Shown here in pieces: positions 25,367 to 33,127 of a stretch of DNA of 41,953 nucleotides. The notes under the pieces were generated by a model that was given only the letters and a program-made list of their open reading frames with translations, had not been told where the DNA came from and searched no databases. The translations under genes were made by a program, and so were the position numbers. The stretch is from an uncultured beta proteobacterium (GTDB lineage Bacteria > Pseudomonadota > Gammaproteobacteria > Burkholderiales > Burkholderiaceae): assembly GCA_903892315.1 (NCBI GenBank), contig CAITHY010000022.1:1-41953 (forward strand), read 5' to 3'. Every line of letters starts with the position of its first letter. Position 1 is the stretch's first letter.

Positions 25367-25894
25367 ATGGATGCAAAAGAACTTCAAAAATGGCAACGTG
25401 AAAAAGCCAAAGAATTATTTGATTACTCGCATACCTTGCTTGAGGCGGCAAAAAAATTAAGCGAGCATCATCTGGCTGAGATTGAGTGGGGTATGAAAAA
25501 CGCATTGGATAGCGCAAAATCGGCCGCTAAAAATGATTTAGGTAAGTTAAAAGATTTACAGGAAGAGGCTGCCAAAGAAACTGCAAAACGTGCGGCCGCA
25601 TACCAAAAGAAGGTGAAAGCAGTTTTAAAGGACCTCGGTGAAGGCGCTGCCGATGAGACTGAGAAACATCTTGAAAAAGTGCGTAGTTCCTTGGTAACTT
25701 GGCTTGAGGATGCTGAAAATAAAATGCCAGCACATGCTGACAAGCTATCAAAGGTAGTCCATGAAATGTCAACGACAGGACAAAACATGTTTAAAGAGGG
25801 GCGCCGCATTGTTAACCAAGTAGCCGAGACTGCTGAAAAGAATCTCGATGACTTAGTTAAAAAATCCGGGGGTAAAAAGAAGGCTGATGAATAG
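25367..25894 (+). CDS. Phasin-like helical protein
   Basis: A 175-residue, wholly helical, Ala/Lys/Glu-rich protein without membrane segments. Heptad-like patterns run through most of it, and 'RRIVNQVAETAEKNLDDLVKK' near the end resembles phasins, which coat polyhydroxybutyrate granules. The N-terminal region 'LFDYSHTLLEAAKKLSEHHL' also fits. The 3-hydroxybutyrate dehydrogenase in the window makes polyhydroxybutyrate metabolism plausible. Low-complexity helical proteins are easily confused, so a generic coiled-coil protein is the alternative. Ribosome site AGGAG before ATG; a terminator follows. Confidence 0.6.
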   Translation: MDAKELQKWQREKAKELFDYSHTLLEAAKKLSEHHLAEIEWGMKNALDSAKSAAKNDLGKLKDLQEEAAKETAKRAAAYQKKVKAVLKDLGEGAADETEKHLEKVRSSLVTWLEDAENKMPAHADKLSKVVHEMSTTGQNMFKEGRRIVNQVAETAEKNLDDLVKKSGGKKKADE

Positions 25895-25917
25895 TCCTGA
25901 TTAAGCCAAGGAAAAAT

Positions 25918-25946
25918 AAAACCGCCTCATCACTGGGGCGGTTTTT
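25918..25946 (+). terminator. Rho-independent terminator after the phasin-like gene
   Basis: AAAACCGCC pairs with GGCGGTTTT across an 11-base loop, followed by more Ts. It abuts the stop codon of the convergent Trp-containing small protein. Confidence 0.85.
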
Positions 25947-26167
25947 CATTTCCAGCCTTGCAACCATAGCTCGCTATTAGTGAGATCGCGCCAAGCAATT
26001 TGCGTGGTTTGCTTGGAGTAGACCGCCTCAATTTCGACGAACTCAATTTTTTCATTTGGTGGCTCGGGCAGGATTACTTTACTCACTAAGAAATGCTTTT
26101 GCTTGGCAATCGGTTTAACTGCCGTCCATTTGGTGAGGAGTAATTTCTTGGGGCTGAGTCGGTTCAT
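25946..26167 (-). CDS. TIGR02450-type small conserved protein
   Basis: A 73-residue protein: 'NRLSPKKLLLTKWTAVKP', 'KQKHFLVSKVI', 'VEIEAVYSKQTTQIAWRDL' and the end 'SELWLQGWK'. This Trp-bearing pattern matches a small conserved family (TIGR02450) of unknown function found in many Proteobacteria. Length is normal. No strong ribosome site is seen. It lies 21 bases after a lipoprotein gene on the same strand. Confidence 0.75.
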   Translation of the reverse strand: MNRLSPKKLLLTKWTAVKPIAKQKHFLVSKVILPEPPNEKIEFVEIEAVYSKQTTQIAWRDLTNSELWLQGWK

Positions 26168-26188
26168 TGTTGATGCATTCCCATTCGT

Positions 26189-26506
26189 TTATAAGGCGGT
26201 GCACTGATACTCTTGACTGTTGATCAGGAGTAATCCAGAGGACGGTGTAAATACGGTCTTCGATTGATCAGTGTGGCCCGAGCAATTTCCATCAAAGTAG
26301 CTCTGGGTACCCAAACTACCGCAATAATCCAGTGCCACTCCCTTAAATTCCATTTGAGCCTTCCGCAGCACCATAGGAACCTTCGATTCTGAAGGGGAGT
26401 GACAACTCCAAGTGGTATACGTCTCTCGTCCACAGGCGCTAAGCCCGAGGAGGATTACAAGGCAAACAGCTGGACGGAACAGGGGCTGAGTCTTCAAGGG
26501 ATACAT
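26189..26506 (-). CDS. Small predicted lipoprotein, unknown function
   Basis: A 105-residue protein with a lipoprotein signal: hydrophobic 'AVCLVILLGLSAC' with the lipobox LSAC and Cys25 as the lipidated residue. The mature part has five further Cys, suggesting disulfides in the periplasm. No family is recognised. It probably shares a transcript with the downstream TIGR02450-type gene. Confidence 0.7.
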   Translation of the reverse strand: MYPLKTQPLFRPAVCLVILLGLSACGRETYTTWSCHSPSESKVPMVLRKAQMEFKGVALDYCGSLGTQSYFDGNCSGHTDQSKTVFTPSSGLLLINSQEYQCTAL

Positions 26507-26639
26507 TACTAGAGGATAGCGATATTTACAATATTTCGCCTAAGAACTGTGTTTGGTATTAATATTTACGGCAGATTGTTTAATAAACAACGCATGAGTA
26601 TTAATCAAACATTAAAAACAAAATATCGAAGGAGACGCT

Positions 26640-27689
26640 GTGGATACAAATCGGAGGGATGCGCTTAAATTGGGCGCAACTGCTGCTATGAGTGGCATGT
26701 TTATTTCTAATGCAATTGCTGCTGGTGATGGTCAACCGCCGATTGTGGTGGAGCCATTGACTGGTAAAGCAGGTCTTAGAATTGCCAACTTTTTGCCGAA
26801 AATGGGCGCTACCTCAAGATTGGGCTTGGTTACCAATGATGGTATGGTGGTTGATATTCCCGCAGAAGCTGCTCGTCAAAAAGTCCCACTCTCTTTTGAT
26901 CCTACTTCAATGATTTCATTGGCTGCTTCTGGTAACAAAGGCTTGCTAGAGTTAGCGACATTATTTAAAGGTCGTAGCAGTCATTTAGCAAATGTAAATA
27001 CTGTGATTTTGTTGTCACCCATTCCTAAGCCACAAAGCAATATTTATTGTGTGGGCTGGAATTACCTAGACCATTTTGAAGAGGGCCTCAAGCATCGTGC
27101 TGATACTGCAGTAAAGGAGTACCCAAAGGTTCCTGTCTTGTTTACTAAAGGCACGCAGACCATGAATGGCCCGTTCGACAACATTCCTTATGATGCTGGC
27201 ATTTCCACCATGATTGACTGGGAGGCTGAGCTAGCGGTGGTGATTGGTAAAAAGGGTAAGAATATTTCTGAAGAGAATGCTATGGACTATGTCTTTGGCT
27301 ATTCTGCCTACAACGACACTACGGCACGTGATATTCAGCAAAAACGCCAGTCCGGTCAATGGTTTAAAGGCAAGAGCTTAGATGGTCACGGCCCGATGGG
27401 TCCTTGGGTAGTTACTGCAGGTGGCGTCAATTTGGATGACACTCGTATTATTTGCCGTGTGAATGGTGTTGAAAAGCAAAATGCTAGTTACAAGCAAATG
27501 TATTTCAAGATCCCAGTAATTATTGCTGAGCTATCGCGTGGCCTAACATTACTGCCTGGCGACATCATTGCAACTGGCACGCCTTCCGGTGTTGGTGCGG
27601 GTAGAACGCCTCAAGAGTTTATGAAGCCAGGTGATGTGATGGAAACCAACATCACCGGCATCGGTATCATCCGCAATAAGATTGCTTAA
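26640..27689 (+). CDS. Tat-exported fumarylacetoacetate hydrolase-family protein
   Basis: A 349-residue protein with a twin-arginine signal ('TNRRDALKLGATAAMSG', Arg5-Arg6, ending near 'SNAIAA') followed by a complete FAH fold: 'CVGWNYLDHFEEG', 'LFTKGTQTMNGPFD', 'DWEAELAVVIGKKGKNI' with the acidic metal ligands, 'GYSAYNDTTARD' and 'GDIIATGTPSGVG'. FAH-like enzymes cleave or isomerise acylpyruvates and similar diketones, normally in the cytosol. Export makes this an unusual member. The start is GTG with GGAG 6 bases upstream. Convergent with the rhodanese gene. Confidence 0.86.
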   Translation: MDTNRRDALKLGATAAMSGMFISNAIAAGDGQPPIVVEPLTGKAGLRIANFLPKMGATSRLGLVTNDGMVVDIPAEAARQKVPLSFDPTSMISLAASGNKGLLELATLFKGRSSHLANVNTVILLSPIPKPQSNIYCVGWNYLDHFEEGLKHRADTAVKEYPKVPVLFTKGTQTMNGPFDNIPYDAGISTMIDWEAELAVVIGKKGKNISEENAMDYVFGYSAYNDTTARDIQQKRQSGQWFKGKSLDGHGPMGPWVVTAGGVNLDDTRIICRVNGVEKQNASYKQMYFKIPVIIAELSRGLTLLPGDIIATGTPSGVGAGRTPQEFMKPGDVMETNITGIGIIRNKIA

Positions 27690-27727
27690 CTGATCAATCA
27701 GTAGGCTTTGAGAACAACAGCAAGGAC

Positions 27728-29317
27728 CTAAAGAACCCAGAAGTGATGGGTTCCGTCCTTGCCCAGTTGCTCCACTAAACCATACTCCCAATCAAGATAA
27801 GCCTGCATCGCTGCAGGATCTACGCTAGTGCCTTCATAGGGGCGCTTATAGCGATCTAGAGGCGGGGAGGCTAAATGGCTCGGCCCCTTCTCTTGTTCCA
27901 ATCCTGCTTTTATCCAGGCCGCATTACCACCTTCTAAAACCAGTACTTCAGCTTTAGTGAAAGCTTGTAATTCTTGCGCAGCAAAAAGACTCAATTCAGT
28001 TGGTGAGCTGGTAATGACATAGCGATCAACCTGGGGAATTTTTTTCATTGCCTCAGCCAGTTGTGAGCGTAAGGCATACCAGCTTCCGGGAATATGTCCT
28101 TTAACGTAGTTGGCATGCGTGCTGAAATCGATTGCAATCGTATTGCTATCGCTCTTAAGCCAATTGGATGCTGTCTCTGCATCAATACTCTCTATTATTG
28201 GAAGAGTGGGCAGGGGGGCTTTCCAAACCCCTGTGTCGGTGAGATCGGAAGTATTAACTCCATCGAGAACGTAAATATCCCAAGCCATTTGCGCTAACCA
28301 AGATGCGGGCATATTGGCGCGTACTCCGCCACCGCTGGGGTCTACTAAAACTACTCGTGCACCACGAACTGGAGCAACCATTTCCGTTTCTTGTACAAGC
28401 TGTCCGCCTGGCACCGATCTAAAGCCAGGAAGGTGGCCTGCTTCATATTCATCGGGAGTGCGTGTATCAAAGAAGTACGTAGTTCGATCAGATTGGGCCT
28501 GCCATGTCTGTACATCACTGAGGCTGGCACGCTTGACGCCTGCTCGATCAGCAACGCTACGAGCGCGGACCGCCGCTTCGTTTCTTGTATGATCGCTGAC
28601 TTCCTGAAATTTTCTGCTTTGCCCCTTATCCAACTCTTGGCCTGCAAGTGTCCAGCCAATTGTGCCGTTACGTAAGGCATTTACCTCATTTGGAATGCCG
28701 GCATTAATCAATGACTGCGTGCCGATGATGCTGCGGGTTCTGCCTGCGCAGTTCACAATGATCTTGGTCTTTGGATTGGGCGCTAATTCTGGGAGACGCA
28801 GTACCAGCTCTGCCCCAGGAACGCTGATGCCTGTTGGAATACTCATCGTGTTGTACTCATCAAAACGGCGCACATCTACAACCACAACATCTTCCTTGTT
28901 ATCGATTAATTGCTTTACTTCTTGCGCCGATAAAGAGGGGGTATGGCGCTTGGATTCTACAAACTCACCAAATGACTTACTGGGAACATTGACGTCTTTA
29001 AACACCTCACCACCCGCCGTCTTCCAACCTTGAACACCTCCGGCAAAAACCGATACATCGGTGTAGCCAAGATTGATTAGGCGTTGCGCAGCCAATTGGG
29101 CAGAACCTTCGCCATCATCTAGAGTGACGATAGATACATCTTTTTTTGGTAGCTTTGCAAAAGCATCAATCTCTATTCTGGAAAGGGGAAGGTTAGCAGC
29201 GAAGAGAGGGTGCTCTTGCGCATGAGGATCTTCCTCGCGCACATCTAAGAATGCAATCTCTTCTTTATTGAGAAGCTTGTTACGAACAAAGGCATGGTTT
29301 TTGGTTTGCATGGTCAT
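27728..29317 (-). CDS. Four-domain rhodanese-like protein with one catalytic cysteine
   Basis: A 529-residue cytosolic protein built of four rhodanese modules (about 10-103, 127-228, 265-365, 375-473). Only module 2 keeps the active cysteine, Cys190 in 'VNCAGRTRS'. The equivalent loops carry Asp in module 1 ('TLDDGEGSA') and module 3 ('LVDPSGGGV'), and Ser in module 4 ('ITSSPTEL'). So one module could transfer sulfur and the others may be structural or bind partners. ATG 29317 has GAGG 6 bases upstream; a TTG four codons earlier is less likely. It could handle sulfane sulfur, but no substrate is visible. Confidence 0.88.
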   Translation of the reverse strand: MTMQTKNHAFVRNKLLNKEEIAFLDVREEDPHAQEHPLFAANLPLSRIEIDAFAKLPKKDVSIVTLDDGEGSAQLAAQRLINLGYTDVSVFAGGVQGWKTAGGEVFKDVNVPSKSFGEFVESKRHTPSLSAQEVKQLIDNKEDVVVVDVRRFDEYNTMSIPTGISVPGAELVLRLPELAPNPKTKIIVNCAGRTRSIIGTQSLINAGIPNEVNALRNGTIGWTLAGQELDKGQSRKFQEVSDHTRNEAAVRARSVADRAGVKRASLSDVQTWQAQSDRTTYFFDTRTPDEYEAGHLPGFRSVPGGQLVQETEMVAPVRGARVVLVDPSGGGVRANMPASWLAQMAWDIYVLDGVNTSDLTDTGVWKAPLPTLPIIESIDAETASNWLKSDSNTIAIDFSTHANYVKGHIPGSWYALRSQLAEAMKKIPQVDRYVITSSPTELSLFAAQELQAFTKAEVLVLEGGNAAWIKAGLEQEKGPSHLASPPLDRYKRPYEGTSVDPAAMQAYLDWEYGLVEQLGKDGTHHFWVL

Positions 29318-29467
29318 ACTGTCCCTCAAATTTTTTATGGAATCATTATCTTTTAATCTGGCTCTGCCCTGAATTATTGAGGGGCGGAGGATGTTAGCTG
29401 GCGGCTACCGAAGGGCTTATCTTGGAGTGAGCGGAGAACCCAATCTGACAGAAGATAGGCAATAAAT

Positions 29468-29576
29468 GCGATTTTCTGGGTAATTTTGGCCTTTTCGGGC
29501 AATTTTGCTTTAGCAGGGCTATTTTGAATTAACCCGCAAATATAAGAGTTATCCCTGATTTAGGGGGCGATTTTCT
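29468..29576 (+). repeat. Degenerate G-rich/ATTTT repeats upstream of the Hc1-like gene
   Basis: Inside the 326-base gene-free stretch 29318-29643, a GGG(C/T)NATTTT unit recurs at 29478, 29497 and 29516 with exact 19-base spacing and again at 29565. GCGATTTTCT occurs exactly at 29468 and 29567. The rest of the stretch has no ORF. It may be a protein-binding array for the downstream small gene or part of the rhodanese promoter. Confidence 0.6.
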
Positions 29577-29593
29577 ATGGTTTTTATAGGGAT

Positions 29594-29615
29594 ATACTGA
29601 CTTCGCTGTCAGTAT
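29594..29615 (+). promoter_or_regulatory. Perfect dyad (hairpin/operator) in the leader of the Hc1-like gene
   Basis: ATACTGAC / TTCGCT / GTCAGTAT is a perfect 8-bp inverted repeat ending 28 bases before the ATG. It could be an mRNA hairpin near the ribosome site or an operator dyad. No T-run follows, so it is not a terminator. Confidence 0.65.
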
Positions 29616-29643
29616 AAATATTCATTTGTTAATAGGAGACGAG

Positions 29644-29832
29644 ATGTCACAACACGATACATTGTTGGCTGCTTTTGAAACATACAAAGCTGAAAACGAA
29701 AAATTCATTGAAAAAGGTATTAAGGCATCTGCTGCGCGCGCACGTAAGGCCTTGCAAGAAATCGCTGGCGCCTGCAAAGAGCGTCGTAAAGAAATCACTG
29801 CTACTAAAGAGGCAATGGAAGCTAAGAAGTAA
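29644..29832 (+). CDS. Hc1-type small histone-like protein (tail-less)
   Basis: A 62-residue helical protein ('MSQHDTLLAAFETYKAENEK', 'EKGIKASAARARKALQEIAG', 'CKERRKEITATKE'). The middle aligns by eye with the N-terminal helical core of chlamydial histone H1-like Hc1 ('EKGNKAAAQRVR...RKESIKAEK'). The Lys-rich DNA-binding tail of Hc1 is absent. AGGAG precedes ATG 29644 by 6 bases; a start six codons earlier is unlikely. It has its own terminator and a long leader, consistent with an abundant nucleoid-type protein. DNA binding is inference. Confidence 0.65.
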   Translation: MSQHDTLLAAFETYKAENEKFIEKGIKASAARARKALQEIAGACKERRKEITATKEAMEAKK

Positions 29833-29854
29833 TTCTCACTCCAGACGGATTGAT

Positions 29855-29884
29855 AAGCCTAGCTTTTAGGAGCTAGGCTTTTTT
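29855..29884 (+). terminator. Rho-independent terminator after the Hc1-like gene
   Basis: AAGCCTAGCT / TTTAGG loop / AGCTAGGCTT followed by TTTT; a perfect 10-bp stem starting 22 bases after the stop codon. Confidence 0.92.
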
Positions 29885-29913
29885 ATTGGCAAAGAATATC
29901 TTTACCGATTGAC

Positions 29914-30204
29914 TTAGATGGCAACACTAAACAAAGTCAGTTTCATTGCCTTGCTGCGAATAGGTACCAGTGCTTGATATTCAGGGCTATTGGCCCAGGC
30001 ATGAGCATCTTGTGCTTCAGGAAACTCGAGTTCCACAAAAGTGCTAAAAGGTTCAGTCTGTAACTCGTTCCAAAATAGCTCTACAACTGAACCACGATTT
30101 TTGATGGAGCCCTGATAGAGCTCAACCGTATGGCTCACTTGGGAGCGGTATTGCTCAAAGGCGTTTTGATCCATGAGCTCCATTAGTCCAATGACTTTTA
30201 CCAT
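29914..30204 (-). CDS. DUF1330-family protein
   Basis: A 96-residue dimeric ferredoxin-fold-like protein: 'NAFEQYRSQVSHTVELYQGSI' near the start, 'VELEFPEAQDAHAWANSPEYQ' and 'PIRSKAMKLTLFSV' near the end. This is the DUF1330 pattern, whose members are uncharacterised. AGGAG lies 5 bases before the second of two ATG codons, so I start at 30204 and not 30207. It is divergent from the cupin gene. Confidence 0.82.
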   Translation of the reverse strand: MVKVIGLMELMDQNAFEQYRSQVSHTVELYQGSIKNRGSVVELFWNELQTEPFSTFVELEFPEAQDAHAWANSPEYQALVPIRSKAMKLTLFSVAI

Positions 30205-30264
30205 CATGACTCCTAATATAGATTGCCGTATGCTTTAAGAGTATATCCACGCTATAGTGAGAAC

Positions 30265-30531
30265 ATGAATACAGAGCAATTTTTACTCCTACTTCAGCGA
30301 GACGGATTTCCTGAGCCGTTAGAGGTTCAGCAGGTCTCCAACGGTCAGCTCGGCAATCACGAGCATCCGTTTGAAGTAAGGGCACTCGTGATTCAGGGTA
30401 GTATCGACATCACTATTCATGGAAAGAATAGAACCTACAAGACGGGTGATTTTTTTGAGCTGGGATTTAGCGAGGTACATGCTGAGTCTTATGGACCGGA
30501 GGGGGTAAGTTACCTGGCCTCTAGAAAATAA
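30265..30531 (+). CDS. Small cupin-domain protein
   Basis: An 88-residue single cupin: 'GNHEHPFEVRALVIQGSIDITI' (metal-site motif 1 with His-x-His) and 'KTGDFFELGFSEVHAESYG' (motif 2 with His). It may bind a metal and act as a small dioxygenase or sensor. The function is not predictable. I chose ATG 30265 because an upstream in-frame start at 30223 would add 14 unrelated residues. It ends 28 bases before mmsB and is probably co-transcribed. Confidence 0.75.
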   Translation: MNTEQFLLLLQRDGFPEPLEVQQVSNGQLGNHEHPFEVRALVIQGSIDITIHGKNRTYKTGDFFELGFSEVHAESYGPEGVSYLASRK

Positions 30532-30559
30532 TAAACAATGTTAAGAAATTGAGAACAAT

Positions 30560-31447
30560 ATGAAAATTGGATTTATTGGGCTTGGCAACATGGGCTTACC
30601 AATGGCCCTGAATTTATTAAAAGCAGGGCATCAAGTTATAGGCTTTGATTTAGTCAAGAGTCAGCTTGATATCTTTGCAGCTGCCGGGGGCAGTGTTGCA
30701 GCTAAAGCCAACGACACCGCAAAAGATGCTGATGTCTTAATTAGTATGTTGCCTGCTTCTCGTCATGTGGAGGGTTTATATCTTGGCGATGCTGGTTTAT
30801 TGGCAAATGCAGATCCTAAAACACTGCTGATTGATTGCTCAACAATTTCACCAAAGGTAGCTCAAGCGGTTGCTGGCGCTGCTAAAACAAAAGGCTTTGC
30901 CATGATTGATGCGCCAGTCTCAGGTGGGACTGCAGGTGCGCAAGCAGGCACTTTAACGTTTATGGTCGGCGGCGAAAATGGGGCTGTTGAGTCCGCGCGT
31001 CCCATATTAGAAAAGATGGGTAAGAACATCTTTCATGCTGGGGCTCATGGAGCGGGGCAGACCGTCAAAGTCTGCAACAACATGATGTTAGGGATTCAGA
31101 TGTTAGGAGCAAGTGAGGCACTACGTTTGGGTATCGCAAATGGCATGGATCCCAAAATGCTGTCTGACATCATGGCTAAGAGTTCAGGTCGTAACTGGGT
31201 ATTAGAGCTTTACAACCCTTGTCCGGGTGTTATGGAAAATGTGCCCTCCTCAAAAGGCTACGCTGGTGGTTTTGGTGTCGATCTCATGCTGAAGGACTTG
31301 GGCTTGGCGGTTGAGAATGCAGAAAACCTAGAGGCTAGTATTCCTCTTGGACAATTAGCACAACAACTTTACGAGAATCACAGTAAAGCAGGTAACGGCC
31401 AGTTAGATTTTTCGAGCGTGTTTAATTTAAAAGAATCAATAAAGTAG
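30560..31447 (+). CDS. mmsB: 3-hydroxyisobutyrate dehydrogenase (or related beta-hydroxyacid dehydrogenase)
   Basis: A 295-residue NAD-dependent enzyme of valine breakdown that oxidises 3-hydroxyisobutyrate to methylmalonate semialdehyde. 'GFIGLGNMGLPMALNLLKAG' is the NAD site, 'DAPVSGGTAGAQAGTL' (118-132) the substrate loop, and Lys170 in 'GQTVKVCNN' the catalytic lysine. The C-terminal 'GYAGGFGVDLMLKDLGLA' is typical of MmsB. No other valine-pathway gene is in view, so a related 2-hydroxy-3-oxopropionate reductase is a less likely alternative. Confidence 0.88.
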   Translation: MKIGFIGLGNMGLPMALNLLKAGHQVIGFDLVKSQLDIFAAAGGSVAAKANDTAKDADVLISMLPASRHVEGLYLGDAGLLANADPKTLLIDCSTISPKVAQAVAGAAKTKGFAMIDAPVSGGTAGAQAGTLTFMVGGENGAVESARPILEKMGKNIFHAGAHGAGQTVKVCNNMMLGIQMLGASEALRLGIANGMDPKMLSDIMAKSSGRNWVLELYNPCPGVMENVPSSKGYAGGFGVDLMLKDLGLAVENAENLEASIPLGQLAQQLYENHSKAGNGQLDFSSVFNLKESIK

Positions 31448-31451
31448 CACC

Positions 31452-32522
31452 TTAAGAGACAACTAGCGGTTTTCCTTGACGCTTGCTCATTTGACCAATG
31501 ACACGGGCGCCCAGGAATTGATGTTGATTAAAGATATCTAAGACTTCTTTAACACTCTCAGGGCTGCACGATACTAATAAGCCGCCACTGGTTTGGGGGT
31601 CAGTTAATAAAGCGCGTTGCGCAGGTGTGAAATCTGCAGGAATGCCAACTTCATCGCCATAACTAAGCCAGTTACGATCTGATGCACCAGTGATAACACC
31701 GTCATCAGCGAGCATTTGTACATTGGAGAGCAGGGGCACTTGGCTCCAGTCAATATGCGCGGTGCAGTTGGAGCCTCGCGCGAGCTCTAGAGTATGACCA
31801 GCCAAACCAAACCCAGTCACATCAGTTAAGGCATGTACACCAGAAAGCTTGGCTAAATCAGGTCCAGCAGAATTGAGCTTAGTGGTATTCGAGATCATTT
31901 CTCGATAGCCATCGAGCCCCAGAAGATCTTTTTTCAGTGCCGCAGATAAAACACCGACACCTAGTGGCTTGCCGAGAATCAATACATCCCCTGGTTTGGC
32001 GCTGGCATTACTCTTCACGCGCTTGGGATCCACAATGCCAATGGCTACTAGTCCATAAATGGGTTCTACAGAATCAATCGTATGTCCACCGGCAATCGGA
32101 ATACCAGCACTTCGACAGGCTTCAGCACCACCCTCTAGAATGCGGGCAATCGTTTTATTGGATAAGACTTTAATCGGCATCCCGACTAAGGCAAGTGCGA
32201 ATAGGGGTGTACCACCCATTGCGTAGATATCGCTTATGGCATTCGTGGCAGCAATTTTTCCAAAATCAAATGGATCATCCACAATGGGCATGAAAAAATC
32301 CGTTGTCGCTACGATTGCCTGAGATTCATTGATTTGATACACGGCAGCGTCATCAGACGTTTCAATACCAATCAGCAGCTCTTTTGGAAAGGGGAGCTGA
32401 GGAACGTTCTGGAGGATTTCAGAAAGGACGCCAGGAGCAATTTTGCAGCCACAGCCTCCGCCATGGGAGAGTGAGGTCAGGCGTGGTTCGGTAGGAGAAT
32501 TTACTGCGTTCACGGTATTCAT
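31452..32522 (-). CDS. selD: Selenide, water dikinase (selenophosphate synthetase)
   Basis: A 356-residue ATP-dependent enzyme making selenophosphate, the selenium donor for selenocysteine and 2-selenouridine in tRNA. The signature 'SHGGGCGCKIAPG' holds catalytic Cys24 and Lys27 (E. coli Cys17/Lys20); 'TSDDAAVY' and 'ATTDFFMPIVDDPFDFG' bind ATP-Mg. The catalytic residue is Cys, not selenocysteine. No selA, selB or selU lies in the window. It is convergent with mmsB, 4 bases apart. Confidence 0.95.
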   Translation of the reverse strand: MNTVNAVNSPTEPRLTSLSHGGGCGCKIAPGVLSEILQNVPQLPFPKELLIGIETSDDAAVYQINESQAIVATTDFFMPIVDDPFDFGKIAATNAISDIYAMGGTPLFALALVGMPIKVLSNKTIARILEGGAEACRSAGIPIAGGHTIDSVEPIYGLVAIGIVDPKRVKSNASAKPGDVLILGKPLGVGVLSAALKKDLLGLDGYREMISNTTKLNSAGPDLAKLSGVHALTDVTGFGLAGHTLELARGSNCTAHIDWSQVPLLSNVQMLADDGVITGASDRNWLSYGDEVGIPADFTPAQRALLTDPQTSGGLLVSCSPESVKEVLDIFNQHQFLGARVIGQMSKRQGKPLVVS

Positions 32523-32556
32523 ATAGCGAGGGTATCAGATACAGGGTGGCGTCAGT

Positions 32557-33108
32557 TTATTGGTGTAGCAGAGTTTCTATTTTGTCTTTAACTTCATTGC
32601 TGTCGACGTTTTCAATAGCGCCAATCCAAACCCCTTCAATCTTGCCGCTTTTACTGACAAGAAAGGTAGTTGGTAATCCACGGGCTTTCCAGGTCTTGTA
32701 GGCAATGCTATTACGATCAAGCAAGATTTCAAGACTGTTTTCAGAGAAGCCATTACCTTTTAAAAACTGCATGACACGCGGTTTCATTTCAGCAAGGTTC
32801 ACCGCTAAAACGACAAGGCCTTTAGAGCCATAGTTTTCTTGGAGCTGAGTGAGCTCTTCAAATTCGTCACGGCAAGGCTCACACCAGCTGGCCCAAAAGT
32901 TCACCACAATCACTTTACCTTTCAGACTGGATATATCCACTGCTTTACCAGAGAGGGTATTCAGCTGTAGAGATGGGGCTATTGATGAGAGGCCTAGCTG
33001 AACTGCAGAGCGCCATTCTGCCCTGACTGCAAAGCTTAATAAAGTTAGAAAAGAAAAAGCCAGTACAAGAGAAAATACTCTGGCTGGCTTAAATAGAGAC
33101 AACTTCAT
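32557..33108 (-). CDS. TlpA-like periplasmic thiol-disulfide oxidoreductase
   Basis: A 183-residue protein with an N-terminal signal/anchor (about 8-28, ending 'SFAVRA') and a thioredoxin fold holding the active site WCEPC (Cys76, Cys79) in 'VNFWASWCEPCRDEFEEL'. 'GLPTTFLVSKSGKI' holds the cis-Pro. Such proteins reduce cysteines in exported proteins, for instance in cytochrome c assembly. I start at ATG 33108: an in-frame start at 33177 would overlap the upstream gene and precede the signal peptide. It follows the transglutaminase-like gene by 19 bases, so the two form an operon. Confidence 0.87.
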   Translation of the reverse strand: MKLSLFKPARVFSLVLAFSFLTLLSFAVRAEWRSAVQLGLSSIAPSLQLNTLSGKAVDISSLKGKVIVVNFWASWCEPCRDEFEELTQLQENYGSKGLVVLAVNLAEMKPRVMQFLKGNGFSENSLEILLDRNSIAYKTWKARGLPTTFLVSKSGKIEGVWIGAIENVDSNEVKDKIETLLHQ

Positions 33109-33127
33109 CACATTTCTTAAGAAAGCA

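Noticed and set aside
25468..25809. Minus-strand open frame of 113 codons
   Set aside because: It is antisense to the phasin-like gene, has low-complexity Ser/Phe composition and no ribosome site.
28314..29033. Plus-strand open frames opposite the rhodanese gene
   Set aside because: They are antisense to a well-supported four-domain coding region and resemble no family.
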